A stretch of 6,474 nt of DNA from JAWXTP01 sp044433415 (GTDB taxonomy: Bacteria > Bacteroidota > Bacteroidia > Bacteroidales > Rikenellaceae): positions 1 to 6,474 of the forward strand of contig JAWXTP010000151.1 in NCBI GenBank assembly GCA_044433415.1. Direction: 5' to 3'. Position numbers and translations under genes: made by a program. Of the stretch, positions 1 through 5,613 are shown piece after piece; within the stretch, counting starts at the first letter, position 1; every line of letters begins with the position of its first letter. The notes under the pieces were generated by a model. It was not told the origin of the DNA. It made no database searches and saw only the letters and a list, made by a program, of their open reading frames with translations.

Positions 1-2
1 GT

Positions 3-122
3 GGCGACCGTCGTGATAGCAGAGGTGGTGGAGATCGCCGTGACAGCCGTGGTGGTGGAAGATCATTCTCTTCAGGCGCACCAAGACGTACTGAACGTAA
101 ACGCGTAGACCGTAAAAGATAG
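3..122 (+). CDS. C-terminal tail of probable DEAD-box RNA helicase (5' end outside window)
   Basis: The frame is open from the window edge and ends at TAG 120-122, giving 39 residues. The tail holds two copies of a nine-residue unit, GDRRDSRGG, and then a basic end (RRTERKRVDRKR). Tails rich in Arg, Gly and Asp like this are typical of Bacteroidota DEAD-box RNA helicases of the RhlE/DeaD type, where they bind RNA without sequence specificity and help target the ATP-dependent unwinding core. None of the helicase motifs lie in the window, so the assignment rests on composition, repeats and ending alone. Another RNA-binding protein with an RGG-type tail would look the same. Base composition is clearly richer in G+C than the genes that follow, as expected for Arg/Gly codons. 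A strong terminator sits 20 bases after the stop. Confidence 0.62.
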   Translation, partial: GDRRDSRGGGDRRDSRGGGRSFSSGAPRRTERKRVDRKR

Positions 123-141
123 TCAGAATCTATAAAATATT

Positions 142-184
142 AAAAAAGACCGATAAAGCTAATTAGTTTTGTCGGTCTTTTTTT
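142..184 (+). terminator. Rho-independent terminator of the helicase gene
   Basis: A perfect 12-bp stem pairs AAAAAAGACCGA (142-153) with TCGGTCTTTTTT (172-183) around an 18-base loop. The right arm runs into a T tract. Since the left arm starts with a run of A, the hairpin could also work for transcripts arriving from the right. It separates the helicase gene from the AT-rich island. Confidence 0.9.
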
Positions 185-433
185 ATCTTGTCATTTCTTA
201 CTACCCTATTTATTCTTTTAAAAAATTTTCATTGTTATTCTTGTATATAAATTATCATAATAATAGTCTATATAGAAAAATCCATTTTTCATTTATCATA
301 ATCCACATAATTCATGTTGGAAAAATGATCCTGAAGCAAATTAAAGTGTTTAATTATGTTAAATAATATAATTACTATTCTACTTCCAAACCCTTAGCCT
401 TATATAGTACATTTTTTTATTCCTATCTCCATT

Positions 434-562
434 AAGTAGGGTAAAATAATTATTAGTGTATTTTTAAGAGTACTATTGGTGATGAGATTTTTGATTATGG
501 AATCGAAAATTTCGCTCGAAAAGTGCTGTTAAAAATATGGCAATAATTGTTTTACCCTACTT
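434..562. mobile_element. MITE-like element with about 22-bp terminal inverted repeats
   Basis: The ends begin AAGTAGGGTAAAA and form an imperfect inverted repeat: 433-454 against 542-563, with 21 of 22 positions matching. The trinucleotide ATT flanks both sides (431-433 and 563-565), as a 3-bp target duplication would. The 129-bp body is too short for a transposase. One frame inside reads ...STIGDEIFDYGIENFARKV... and stops (TAA) just before the right end, which is how a transposase 3' end usually meets the terminal repeat. This suggests an internally deleted derivative of a larger insertion sequence. The family is not recognised, and the short target duplication could be chance in such AT-rich DNA. 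Confidence 0.5.
481..508 (+). repeat. 28-base dispersed repeat, copy 1 (inverted copy at 5558-5585)
   Basis: The 28 bases starting GATGAGATTTTTG match the reverse complement of 5558-5585 at 24 of 28 positions. In both copies one frame reads DEIF(D/G)YGI. This copy lies inside the MITE-like element. The other lies next to a different inverted repeat downstream of the leucine-rich-repeat gene. The likely reason is descent from related mobile elements. Confidence 0.5.
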
Positions 563-628
563 ATTTTATTAGAATGTAAACAAGCAATTTAACACTCCTA
601 AAGTAGCATTTGATACCCAGAATATTGG

Positions 629-673
629 AATACAATAAAATATTATTAAAAAACATTAATATTTTATTGTATT
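629..673. repeat. Perfect 17-bp AT-only palindrome upstream of the first P47-like gene
   Basis: AATACAATAAAATATTA (629-645) is the exact reverse complement of 657-673, with an 11-base loop. A run of eight T follows at 680-687. It could be a weak terminator that stops stray transcription before the P47-like pair, or a binding site for a regulator. It contains one G:C pair per arm, so stem stability is low. The distance to the ATG at 831 is about 160 bases. Confidence 0.55.
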
Positions 674-696
674 TTAATATTTTTTTTGTATATTGC
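667..696 (+). promoter_or_regulatory. Weak candidate promoter for the P47-like pair
   Basis: TTG at 667-669 is followed after 19 bases by TATATTGC (689-696). This fits the Bacteroidota spacing, but the -7 box matches TAnnTTTG at only four of its six fixed positions. The -33 part falls in the right arm of the AT palindrome, which would allow control by a protein bound there. It is the best candidate I found in this leader and remains speculative. Confidence 0.2.
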
Positions 697-830
697 AAAA
701 AAATGAAAGATTAAACAAACTTAATACTATTAATTATTTTTAATATAAGTAACTTAAAACCAGAAACTTAACACACAATTATTTAAACATTTTTTACAAT
801 TTATTATTTATTTACTAAAAAAAACAAATT

Positions 831-2102
831 ATGAACACAAAAGGATGGGATACAATTGATTTGATTAAAACAGAAAGTATTAATCAAACTTTAGAAAACA
901 AGTGGAACACGTTTAACAAAAAATTTAAAGGCTCTGATATTGAGTATAATTTTTTTGGTGAATTTGCACCATTTAAAATTGTTAATGGCGGCAGCAATAA
1001 ATTATTGAGATTTAGCATCCCAATTAAATCAGGCTCACTTACTATACACAATCATGAATCTTCAGATGAATCTAAAGGCGCTGAATACGATTTAACAAAT
1101 AGTGAATGTGTAGTTGAAATAATGCTAGATTTTTTTAACGCCAAAAACAACCAAAAACAATTAAAAATCAACCCAGTACAATTTGCAAAATCTAAGAAAG
1201 ATATAACTGATAACCAAAGTAACTGGATAACACCTATTAAATTCACAGGAAATTGTCCTGATCTTTATGGAAATGTTATGCTGGAATTAATATGTAAATA
1301 CCTTATGGATAATCCATTACAAATAAATCAAATATTTGCTTCTATAATGTTTTCACAAAATAATTGTAAGTGGACAACTCCTGTCAAATGCAAATATTCT
1401 TATTTGGATAGCACACCTTCTTATATGGGTATTTTATCTGTATGTAGCAAAGGCAAATCAAGTGACTTACCTATAGACATTGATTTAGTCTCTTCTAAAA
1501 GTAATTCAGAAAATTACTTTATTATATCACAAGAGTTGCTTAATTTAAATATCATAGTACCATCACTAATTAATTTATTTGCAAATTCAAAAACTTCAGA
1601 CTACAAAGTAAATAATCATGGTAGTCTAGTTAACACGTGTAACATTAATATGAAAGGTGTAAAAAGCGGTGCAATAACTTACTACCCTATTATTAAACAA
1701 CTAGAGGTAAGTGTATTAGATGATAATATTGTAATTAATATGAATGGTACTTGTAATCTTAAAGCTGGTATTAGTATGACCTTCAATGGCAATGTCAAAA
1801 TAAAACCAAAATTTCAAAACAATACTATTTGTTTTGAAACAATCGGAACACCTACCTTTAAACACGACGAAGAAATACCTTGGTACTTAAACGCATTATT
1901 ATCACCGGTAATTAATTTAATTACTATAATAATAATTTCATGTATTGATGAGGATCTTACAAATTCATTTATGCATACATTTAGTAATGGTATCAAAATG
2001 GATAACATATCTGCTGTAAAATGGTTAGAAAACACTAGTGATATGAAAATAAACAACATACAACTAAATAATTCATTTATTATTGAATATAATCTGAAGT
2101 AG
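831..2102 (+). CDS. P47/OrfX-type TULIP-family protein (first of tandem pair)
   Basis: A 423-residue protein that reads as a member of the clostridial P-47 family, whose prototypes sit in orfX-type botulinum neurotoxin clusters and adopt the TULIP (tubular lipid-binding) fold. Visible family blocks are the start MNTKGWDT (P47 itself starts MNTYGWD), 'NGGSNKLLRF' and 'PIKSG' around residues 52-68, 'VEIMLDFF' near 95-102, 'IFASIMF' and 'WTTPVKCKYSY' around 168-190, 'GILSVC' near 200, and 'VKSGAITYYP' around 276-285. A hydrophobic segment covers about 351-372. There is no signal peptide, lipobox or catalytic motif. Clostridial P47 is about the same length. The ATG at 831 is chosen because it begins exactly at the family's N-terminal motif; no Shine-Dalgarno site is present, as usual in Bacteroidota. 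The next gene starts 55 bases after the stop and is a paralogue, so the two are probably one operon. The family's molecular role is unsettled; lipid or membrane interaction is the usual proposal. Confidence 0.82.
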   Translation: MNTKGWDTIDLIKTESINQTLENKWNTFNKKFKGSDIEYNFFGEFAPFKIVNGGSNKLLRFSIPIKSGSLTIHNHESSDESKGAEYDLTNSECVVEIMLDFFNAKNNQKQLKINPVQFAKSKKDITDNQSNWITPIKFTGNCPDLYGNVMLELICKYLMDNPLQINQIFASIMFSQNNCKWTTPVKCKYSYLDSTPSYMGILSVCSKGKSSDLPIDIDLVSSKSNSENYFIISQELLNLNIIVPSLINLFANSKTSDYKVNNHGSLVNTCNINMKGVKSGAITYYPIIKQLEVSVLDDNIVINMNGTCNLKAGISMTFNGNVKIKPKFQNNTICFETIGTPTFKHDEEIPWYLNALLSPVINLITIIIISCIDEDLTNSFMHTFSNGIKMDNISAVKWLENTSDMKINNIQLNNSFIIEYNLK

Positions 2103-2157
2103 CGTTAAAATCAATTTGGGCTCCTTCAATATTTTATTAACTAAACACTTAAACGCA

Positions 2158-3735
2158 ATGAAAACAAACGAAAAACAGGGTATCGGATTAAAAACAATCA
2201 CAAGGATACCAGAAATGGACAAAAAATTAGTTGATGTAGCATTAAACAGTTCTCTTTACGAAAACAGGGATATGTTAAGATCTAATTTTAGTCAAAATGA
2301 GCTTGACATCATGGCAGAAAGCACAATTACCACAAATGGGTGGGATACAGTTTTTGCAATAAGTGCAGCACATTTAAACGAAGCAATTATAAAAAACAAG
2401 ACCTACCCTGTCTTCCCTATAAGTTGGGATCTAAAAGACGAGAGTATACAGTTTGGTATCAAAGATGGAAAGTTTAACGCATGGCAAATTTGTCCAGGTG
2501 GCGATGGGAGAAATATACACATAAAACTACCTTTTTCTAGTGGTACATTTTACTATAACGGTACTGAAAACAATATTAAGGATATTGAGGCTATTATAAG
2601 TATTAATTTAAAATTATTTCCAAATGGTTCAGACAATAAATTAAGTGACTTGAAGGTCTCATATGAGCCTGAGCAGCCAGGAGATGTGGTAGTGAGTTTA
2701 TTACAATTAAATGTACCCTCATCATTTAGTAAAAGTATCTGTATAAAAGCTTTTTTAGAATATACAATTAAAAACTGGTGTGAAAATAATCTTGATAAAT
2801 TCAACGCTGTTTTTTCAACTATAAATCTTAATGATGTAAGTCAAAGTTCTGATTTTAAATGGCTAAGCCCTAAATACACAGGTTATGCATACACAGACTC
2901 TAATAGCTTAGAAAATAGTGTCTTTGGAATTTTATGTATGTGTACCGAGAATTATTCAACATCTTTGCCACATCAAATTACACCAAATGCTTTAACTAAT
3001 GATGGTCAGGGTACATTTATAATTAACACAGCATTATTTGTAGAATCTCAATTCTTACCTGCTTTACCTAATGTTTTTAAGGATAGTACAGCTTCAGATT
3101 TTAAACTGAATGATGTAAAAACTGGAATTACAGCATCAAGTCTTAAATTGCAAGATGTAAAATATGGCGCTGTAACATACAACCCTGTATGTGAGGGATT
3201 TGAAGTATATTTTGAACAAAGCTACATAAGATCTCATTCTATTATTAGAACTAAAATTTCTCCTGGCATAGAGTCTATCGTTACCATTGAGACTAAAATG
3301 ACACTTAAATTAGACGTGAATGATAATAAGGAACAAATAATAACCTATGAAATGTTGGGAGATCCTGTGGTAACATCAGAGACCGAAGTTGCAACATGGG
3401 TTGTTGTCACAGAAGCAGTCGCTAATCTTATCCTACTTGTAGTTGGTGCTGTAACTGGATATTTCATGGAAGAAATTGTAAAAAGAGTTATTATAGGTAT
3501 TGTAGTAGCAATTATTGCTTCCGTAATATCTGTCACTATACATATTATAATAGAAAAGGTAATTGCAGATGGTGTCAATAAAGCTCTACCATCAGTATCC
3601 CCATTAGTTAAAACTGCAACAAAATATGTTATTTGGCCTCTTAGCGATCCTAATGATGATGACAGATTTACTTTAAAGAAAGTTAGCTATAACGGATCTA
3701 TTGCTTTGATAGGGGATCCAGTATACTCCGAATAA
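2158..3735 (+). CDS. P47/OrfX-type TULIP-family protein with N-terminal extension and C-terminal hydrophobic hairpin
   Basis: A 525-residue paralogue of the upstream protein. The P47-type core starts at residue 57 or so (TITTNGWDTVF) and carries matching blocks in the same order: 'ICPGGDGRNIHIKLPFSSG', 'VFSTINL', 'WLSPKYTGYAY', 'FGILCMC', 'SLP', 'PALPNVFKDSTASDFKLND' and 'VKYGAVTYNP'. Beyond the core are two strongly hydrophobic segments, about 416-436 and 444-465, joined by a short charged turn (MEEIVKR), then a soluble tail ending near 525. This looks like a helical hairpin able to enter a membrane. There is no signal peptide. The ATG at 2158 is preferred over the in-frame TTG at 2116, whose product would add 14 residues. 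An ATG at 2311 (MAESTITTNGWDT) would give the usual P47-style N-terminus without the 51-residue extension, so the start is not settled. The gene lies 55 bases after its paralogue with no promoter visible between, suggesting co-transcription. Function is unknown. Confidence 0.8.
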   Translation: MKTNEKQGIGLKTITRIPEMDKKLVDVALNSSLYENRDMLRSNFSQNELDIMAESTITTNGWDTVFAISAAHLNEAIIKNKTYPVFPISWDLKDESIQFGIKDGKFNAWQICPGGDGRNIHIKLPFSSGTFYYNGTENNIKDIEAIISINLKLFPNGSDNKLSDLKVSYEPEQPGDVVVSLLQLNVPSSFSKSICIKAFLEYTIKNWCENNLDKFNAVFSTINLNDVSQSSDFKWLSPKYTGYAYTDSNSLENSVFGILCMCTENYSTSLPHQITPNALTNDGQGTFIINTALFVESQFLPALPNVFKDSTASDFKLNDVKTGITASSLKLQDVKYGAVTYNPVCEGFEVYFEQSYIRSHSIIRTKISPGIESIVTIETKMTLKLDVNDNKEQIITYEMLGDPVVTSETEVATWVVVTEAVANLILLVVGAVTGYFMEEIVKRVIIGIVVAIIASVISVTIHIIIEKVIADGVNKALPSVSPLVKTATKYVIWPLSDPNDDDRFTLKKVSYNGSIALIGDPVYSE

Positions 3736-3761
3736 TACAATGACTTAAATTTCAAAAAGTT

Positions 3762-3800
3762 AGGCATTAGCCAATTTATCAATTAAATCGGCTAATGCCT
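3762..3800 (+). terminator. Hairpin after the P47-like operon, probable terminator
   Basis: AGGCATTAGCC (3762-3772) pairs perfectly with GGCTAATGCCT (3790-3800). After one A/C mismatch the stem continues with ATTTA/TAAAT around a five-base loop. It begins 26 bases after the stop codon. There is no clear T tract after it, so termination may be weak, or the hairpin may protect the mRNA 3' end. Confidence 0.6.
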
Positions 3801-3841
3801 TAAAAGGCAAATATAATTATATACAATTACTTACAGTTTTT

Positions 3842-3906
3842 AAAACTTTGCAACAACCTCTATTTTAGCACTTTTGAGCCAAAGAAAGAGGTTGTTGCAA
3901 AGTTTT
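3842..3906. repeat. Perfect 20-bp inverted repeat with transposon-end-like sequence
   Basis: AAAACTTTGCAACAACCTCT (3842-3861) is the exact reverse complement of 3887-3906, with a 25-base loop. The GTTGCAAAGTTTT type of end resembles the terminal repeats of several insertion-sequence families (IS6-type ends contain TGTTGCAAA). TTTAGCACTTTT occurs both in the loop (3864-3875) and just after the right arm (3908-3919). It may be a remnant of two facing element ends, a small mobile palindrome, or a terminator working in either direction. The sequence alone does not decide. Confidence 0.6.
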
Positions 3907-4056
3907 GTTTAGCACTTTTTTAAAGATATTATACCTCTTTCTTCTTCGTATATTAGGACTTACACCTTCCATAAGTAACACTAATTCATCACTTGATGTT
4001 TCGCACAACACAAATCTATTATTCTCATTCAAATTAAACACAGCTTTTTTGTACAA
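3865..4056 (-). CDS. Doubtful 63-residue hypothetical protein
   Basis: An ATG-initiated ORF on the minus strand encodes a basic peptide with a central 'SPNIRRRKRYNIFKK' stretch and an end 'QQPLSLAQKC' that is simply the translated arm of the 20-bp inverted repeat. It resembles no family that I recognise. The reading is protein-like in composition (charged, mixed residues) compared with the usual shadows here, and no gene overlaps it. However, its 3' end lies inside a repeat, and no clear promoter is seen upstream. It could be the remnant C-terminus of a mobile-element gene. Confidence 0.25.
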   Translation of the reverse strand: MYKKAVFNLNENNRFVLCETSSDELVLLMEGVSPNIRRRKRYNIFKKVLNKTLQQPLSLAQKC

Positions 4057-4060
4057 AAAA

Positions 4061-4083
4061 TACGGCTAATTTGGGATGCTTAC
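4061..4083 (+). repeat. Arm 1 of a 23-24 bp inverted repeat flanking the leucine-rich-repeat gene
   Basis: The sequence TACGGCTAATTTGGGATGCTTAC matches the reverse complement of 5590-5613 except for one inserted base and one mismatch. The two arms are about 1.5 kb apart and enclose the whole leucine-rich-repeat gene. The TTTG at 4070-4073 in this arm serves as the -33 box of that gene's promoter. Confidence 0.6.
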
Positions 4084-4101
4084 AAATATTATGTATATTT
4101 G
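4070..4101 (+). promoter_or_regulatory. Bacteroidota-type promoter of the leucine-rich-repeat gene
   Basis: TTTG (4070-4073), a 20-base spacer, then TATATTTG (4094-4101) match the Bacteroidota primary sigma consensus (TTTG, 19-21 bases, TAnnTTTG) perfectly. Transcription should begin a few bases after 4101, giving a leader of roughly 35-40 bases to the ATG at 4146. The -33 box lies within the inverted-repeat arm; the -7 box lies outside it. Confidence 0.75.
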
Positions 4102-4145
4102 TGGTAATAATAAATGAAAGTAAGATTAAAAAACGATAACACAAA

Positions 4146-5357
4146 ATGAATAAAACCCTAAAATACCTAATCATAATAATTATTGTTATAATATTAATAT
4201 GTATCTTTCTTTACTGCACGTTTAAAACACCTAAAAGCTATTTCTCATACCGTGACTACAATAGAATGGGTCGTCCTAGTGAGCTAGTAATTCCAGATTA
4301 TGTGACAGTTATTTGTGACAGAGCCTTTATGTATAGTGAAGGTTTAACATCAGTAATCATTCCTAACTCAGTGACAAATATCGCAATGTGGACATTTAGT
4401 GAATGTCATGACTTAACTTCTATTACTATTCCTAACTCTGTAACTAATATTGAAAGTTGCGCATTTGCTGGTTCTGATGCATTAACATCTATTAATATCC
4501 CTAGCTCTATAACTAAAATTGATGAAAAACTATTTTATGAATGTACAGGCTTAACCTCTATCAATATCCCAAAATCTGTGACAAGTATAGGAGAAAAGTC
4601 ATTTTCAGGATGCAGTGGATTAACATCCATTACCATTGACAGTACTGTGACTCATATTGGAGGTGGCGCATTTTCAAATTGCGAAAATATAAAAGAGATA
4701 AATATTATTGGAGACAATTTCAAATATCAAGATGGAATATTATACAATAGTGATATGAGTAATGTAATATTTGCATTAAGCAGTGCTATTGAAGGCCACG
4801 TTACACTTTCTGACTCTGTTATAAACATTGGATGTAGTGCATTTAATGGATGTAAAAATTTAACATCTATCACAATTGCCAATCCTGCATGTAAAATTAG
4901 CAAAGAGGCATTTGTAGGGTGCACAGGTTTAACATCAATAGTTATTCCTGACTCTATGACTTGTATTGAAGAATTCACATTCACAAATTGCTCTAGCTTA
5001 GCTTCTGTTGTAATCCCTAATTCTGTAAAATCTATCGGGTGTTGGTCATTTTGTGGATGTAAAAGTCTAACTTCTATACATCTTCCCAACTCTATTTATG
5101 CCATAACAGAGTGTTCATTTTATCTATGTAGTGGGTTGAAGACTATTAATATTCCAAATTCTATGGAATACATTAGTTGGCGCGCTTTTGATGGATGCAA
5201 AAGCCTAACCTCTATCATTATTCCACGTAATTTAACTGAAATTGGGGATGATGCATTTCTTTCTTGCGATAATTTAACATCTATAAAAGTACCAAGAAAC
5301 AGTCCTGTACTTGAAAAACTAAAAAAAGATTATGACGATATAATTGAGATATATTAG
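4146..5357 (+). CDS. BspA-type leucine-rich-repeat protein with N-terminal membrane anchor
   Basis: A 403-residue protein. Residues 7-26 form one very hydrophobic segment after a short basic N-terminus (MNKTLKY). No Ala/Gly/Ser precedes either nearby Cys (19 and 24), so there is no lipobox and the segment is probably an uncleaved anchor. From about residue 46 to 390 run roughly 13 repeats of the BspA (LRR_5, Treponema pallidum-type) pattern, about 23 residues each, of the form xxAFxxCxxLTSIxIPNSVTxI. Near residue 196 the irregular block 'DGILYNSD' breaks the series, a feature also common in BspA proteins. There is no sorting or C-terminal anchor. BspA-type repeats bind protein partners, often host matrix or surface proteins, but no ligand can be read here. 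The gene has its own strong promoter and A-rich leader (CACAAAATG). Its near-identical repeat codons invite length change by slippage or recombination. It lies between inverted-repeat arms, which suggests that it arrived or moves as a unit. Confidence 0.87.
   Translation: MNKTLKYLIIIIIVIILICIFLYCTFKTPKSYFSYRDYNRMGRPSELVIPDYVTVICDRAFMYSEGLTSVIIPNSVTNIAMWTFSECHDLTSITIPNSVTNIESCAFAGSDALTSINIPSSITKIDEKLFYECTGLTSINIPKSVTSIGEKSFSGCSGLTSITIDSTVTHIGGGAFSNCENIKEINIIGDNFKYQDGILYNSDMSNVIFALSSAIEGHVTLSDSVINIGCSAFNGCKNLTSITIANPACKISKEAFVGCTGLTSIVIPDSMTCIEEFTFTNCSSLASVVIPNSVKSIGCWSFCGCKSLTSIHLPNSIYAITECSFYLCSGLKTINIPNSMEYISWRAFDGCKSLTSIIIPRNLTEIGDDAFLSCDNLTSIKVPRNSPVLEKLKKDYDDIIEIY
4270..5316 (+). repeat. 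Tandem coding repeats of about 69 bp (leucine-rich repeats)
   Basis: Units of about 69 bases recur through the gene, each with a variant of TTAACATCTATTA followed by ATTCCTAACTCTGT. Units are diverged at the third codon position but keep the LTSIxIPNSV reading. One unit near 4700-4830 is longer and irregular. Confidence 0.8.
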
Positions 5358-5461
5358 AATAACGCATACATTATATTACACTTGCGAACTTGCCTATAAA
5401 CTACTAAAATATAGCCATTTACTAAATGTGAGTTATATAAAATGATAGTATAGTGATTACT

Positions 5462-5563
5462 ATGACACATTTTGAAAGTATCAAAGATGAAGCGTTAAAA
5501 TTTGAAAGCGTTAAGAAACAGTTTTTTAGAAGTTCCCTTGATATAGAACCACTATATCTTTGA
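5462..5563 (+). CDS. Possible 33-residue small protein or gene remnant
   Basis: ATG at 5462-5464 to TGA at 5561-5563. The product (starting MTHFESIKDEALKFESVKK) is charged and helix-like in its first 20 residues and ends SLDIEPLYL. No ribosome-binding site or promoter of the consensus type precedes it. Its 3' end runs into the 28-base dispersed repeat, which argues for a fragment of a mobile element more than for a functional gene. Confidence 0.2.
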   Translation: MTHFESIKDEALKFESVKKQFFRSSLDIEPLYL

Positions 5564-5585
5564 TTCCATAGCCAAAAATCTCATC
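5558..5585 (-). repeat. 28-base dispersed repeat, copy 2
   Basis: The reverse complement matches 481-508 at 24 of 28 positions. It lies five bases from arm 2 of the inverted repeat that encloses the leucine-rich-repeat gene, so on the minus strand the two form one block of about 55 bases. Confidence 0.5.
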
Positions 5586-5589
5586 TCAA

Positions 5590-5613
5590 GTAAGCATCCC
5601 AAAATAGGCCGTA
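5590..5613 (-). repeat. Arm 2 of the 23-24 bp inverted repeat flanking the leucine-rich-repeat gene
   Basis: Read on the minus strand it is TACGGCCTATTTTGGGATGC followed by TTAC, matching 4061-4083 with one gap and one mismatch. On this strand its TTTG is followed after 19 bases by GATTTTTG, which matches the Bacteroidota -7 consensus at all but the first fixed position, so this arm too may carry a promoter, pointing back toward the leucine-rich-repeat gene. Confidence 0.6.

Larger units (their letters stand above)
185..830. other. Gene-free AT-rich region between helicase and first P47-like gene
   Basis: I see no credible protein-coding gene here in either strand. The only ORF longer than 60 codons (169-366) begins inside the terminator and encodes a low-complexity Ile/Tyr/Phe/His peptide. 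The stretch holds an inverted-repeat element (434-562), an AT-only palindrome (629-673) and the long untranslated leader of the first P47-like gene. No sequence matches the full Bacteroidota promoter consensus (TTTG, 19-21 bases, TAnnTTTG). Confidence 0.7.
3736..4145. other. Gene-poor intergenic region after the P47-like pair
   Basis: This 410-base stretch holds, in order, the hairpin that ends the P47-like operon (3762-3800), a perfect 20-bp inverted repeat with transposon-end character (3842-3906), a doubtful 63-codon minus-strand ORF (3865-4056), one arm of a 23-24 bp inverted repeat (4061-4083), and the promoter of the leucine-rich-repeat gene. I see no other gene. Confidence 0.7.

Noticed and set aside
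169..366. 65-codon ORF on the + strand
   Set aside because: It starts within the helicase terminator and encodes a low-complexity Ile/Tyr/Phe/His peptide as expected from AT-rich noncoding DNA.
1052..1246. Minus-strand ORF inside the first P47-like gene
   Set aside because: It is a shadow of a well-supported gene with clear family motifs; the same holds for the minus-strand ORF at 1814-2059.
2116..2157. TTG start that would lengthen the second P47-like protein by 14 residues
   Set aside because: The ATG at 2158 is preferred by start-codon use and its A-rich context; the added residues show no family similarity.
3345..3578. Minus-strand ORF rich in Thr/Ile opposite the second P47-like gene
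   Set aside because: It is the antisense of the hydrophobic hairpin, with no independent signals. The minus-strand ORF at 2553-2804 is likewise a shadow.
4727..5089. 120-codon minus-strand ORF opposite the leucine-rich-repeat gene
   Set aside because: Its regularity (repeated HP and ID motifs) only mirrors the tandem repeats of the real gene on the + strand.
4270..5316. Regular repeats considered as a CRISPR array
   Set aside because: The roughly 69-base periodicity is coding, keeps the reading frame and encodes the leucine-rich-repeat consensus; there are no unique spacers between identical short repeats.
2101..5501. AGCGTTAAAAT present at both 2101-2111 and 5491-5501, considered as an attachment-site pair
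   Set aside because: Only 11 matching bases in AT-rich DNA, with no integrase and no matching flanks; chance is the simpler explanation.
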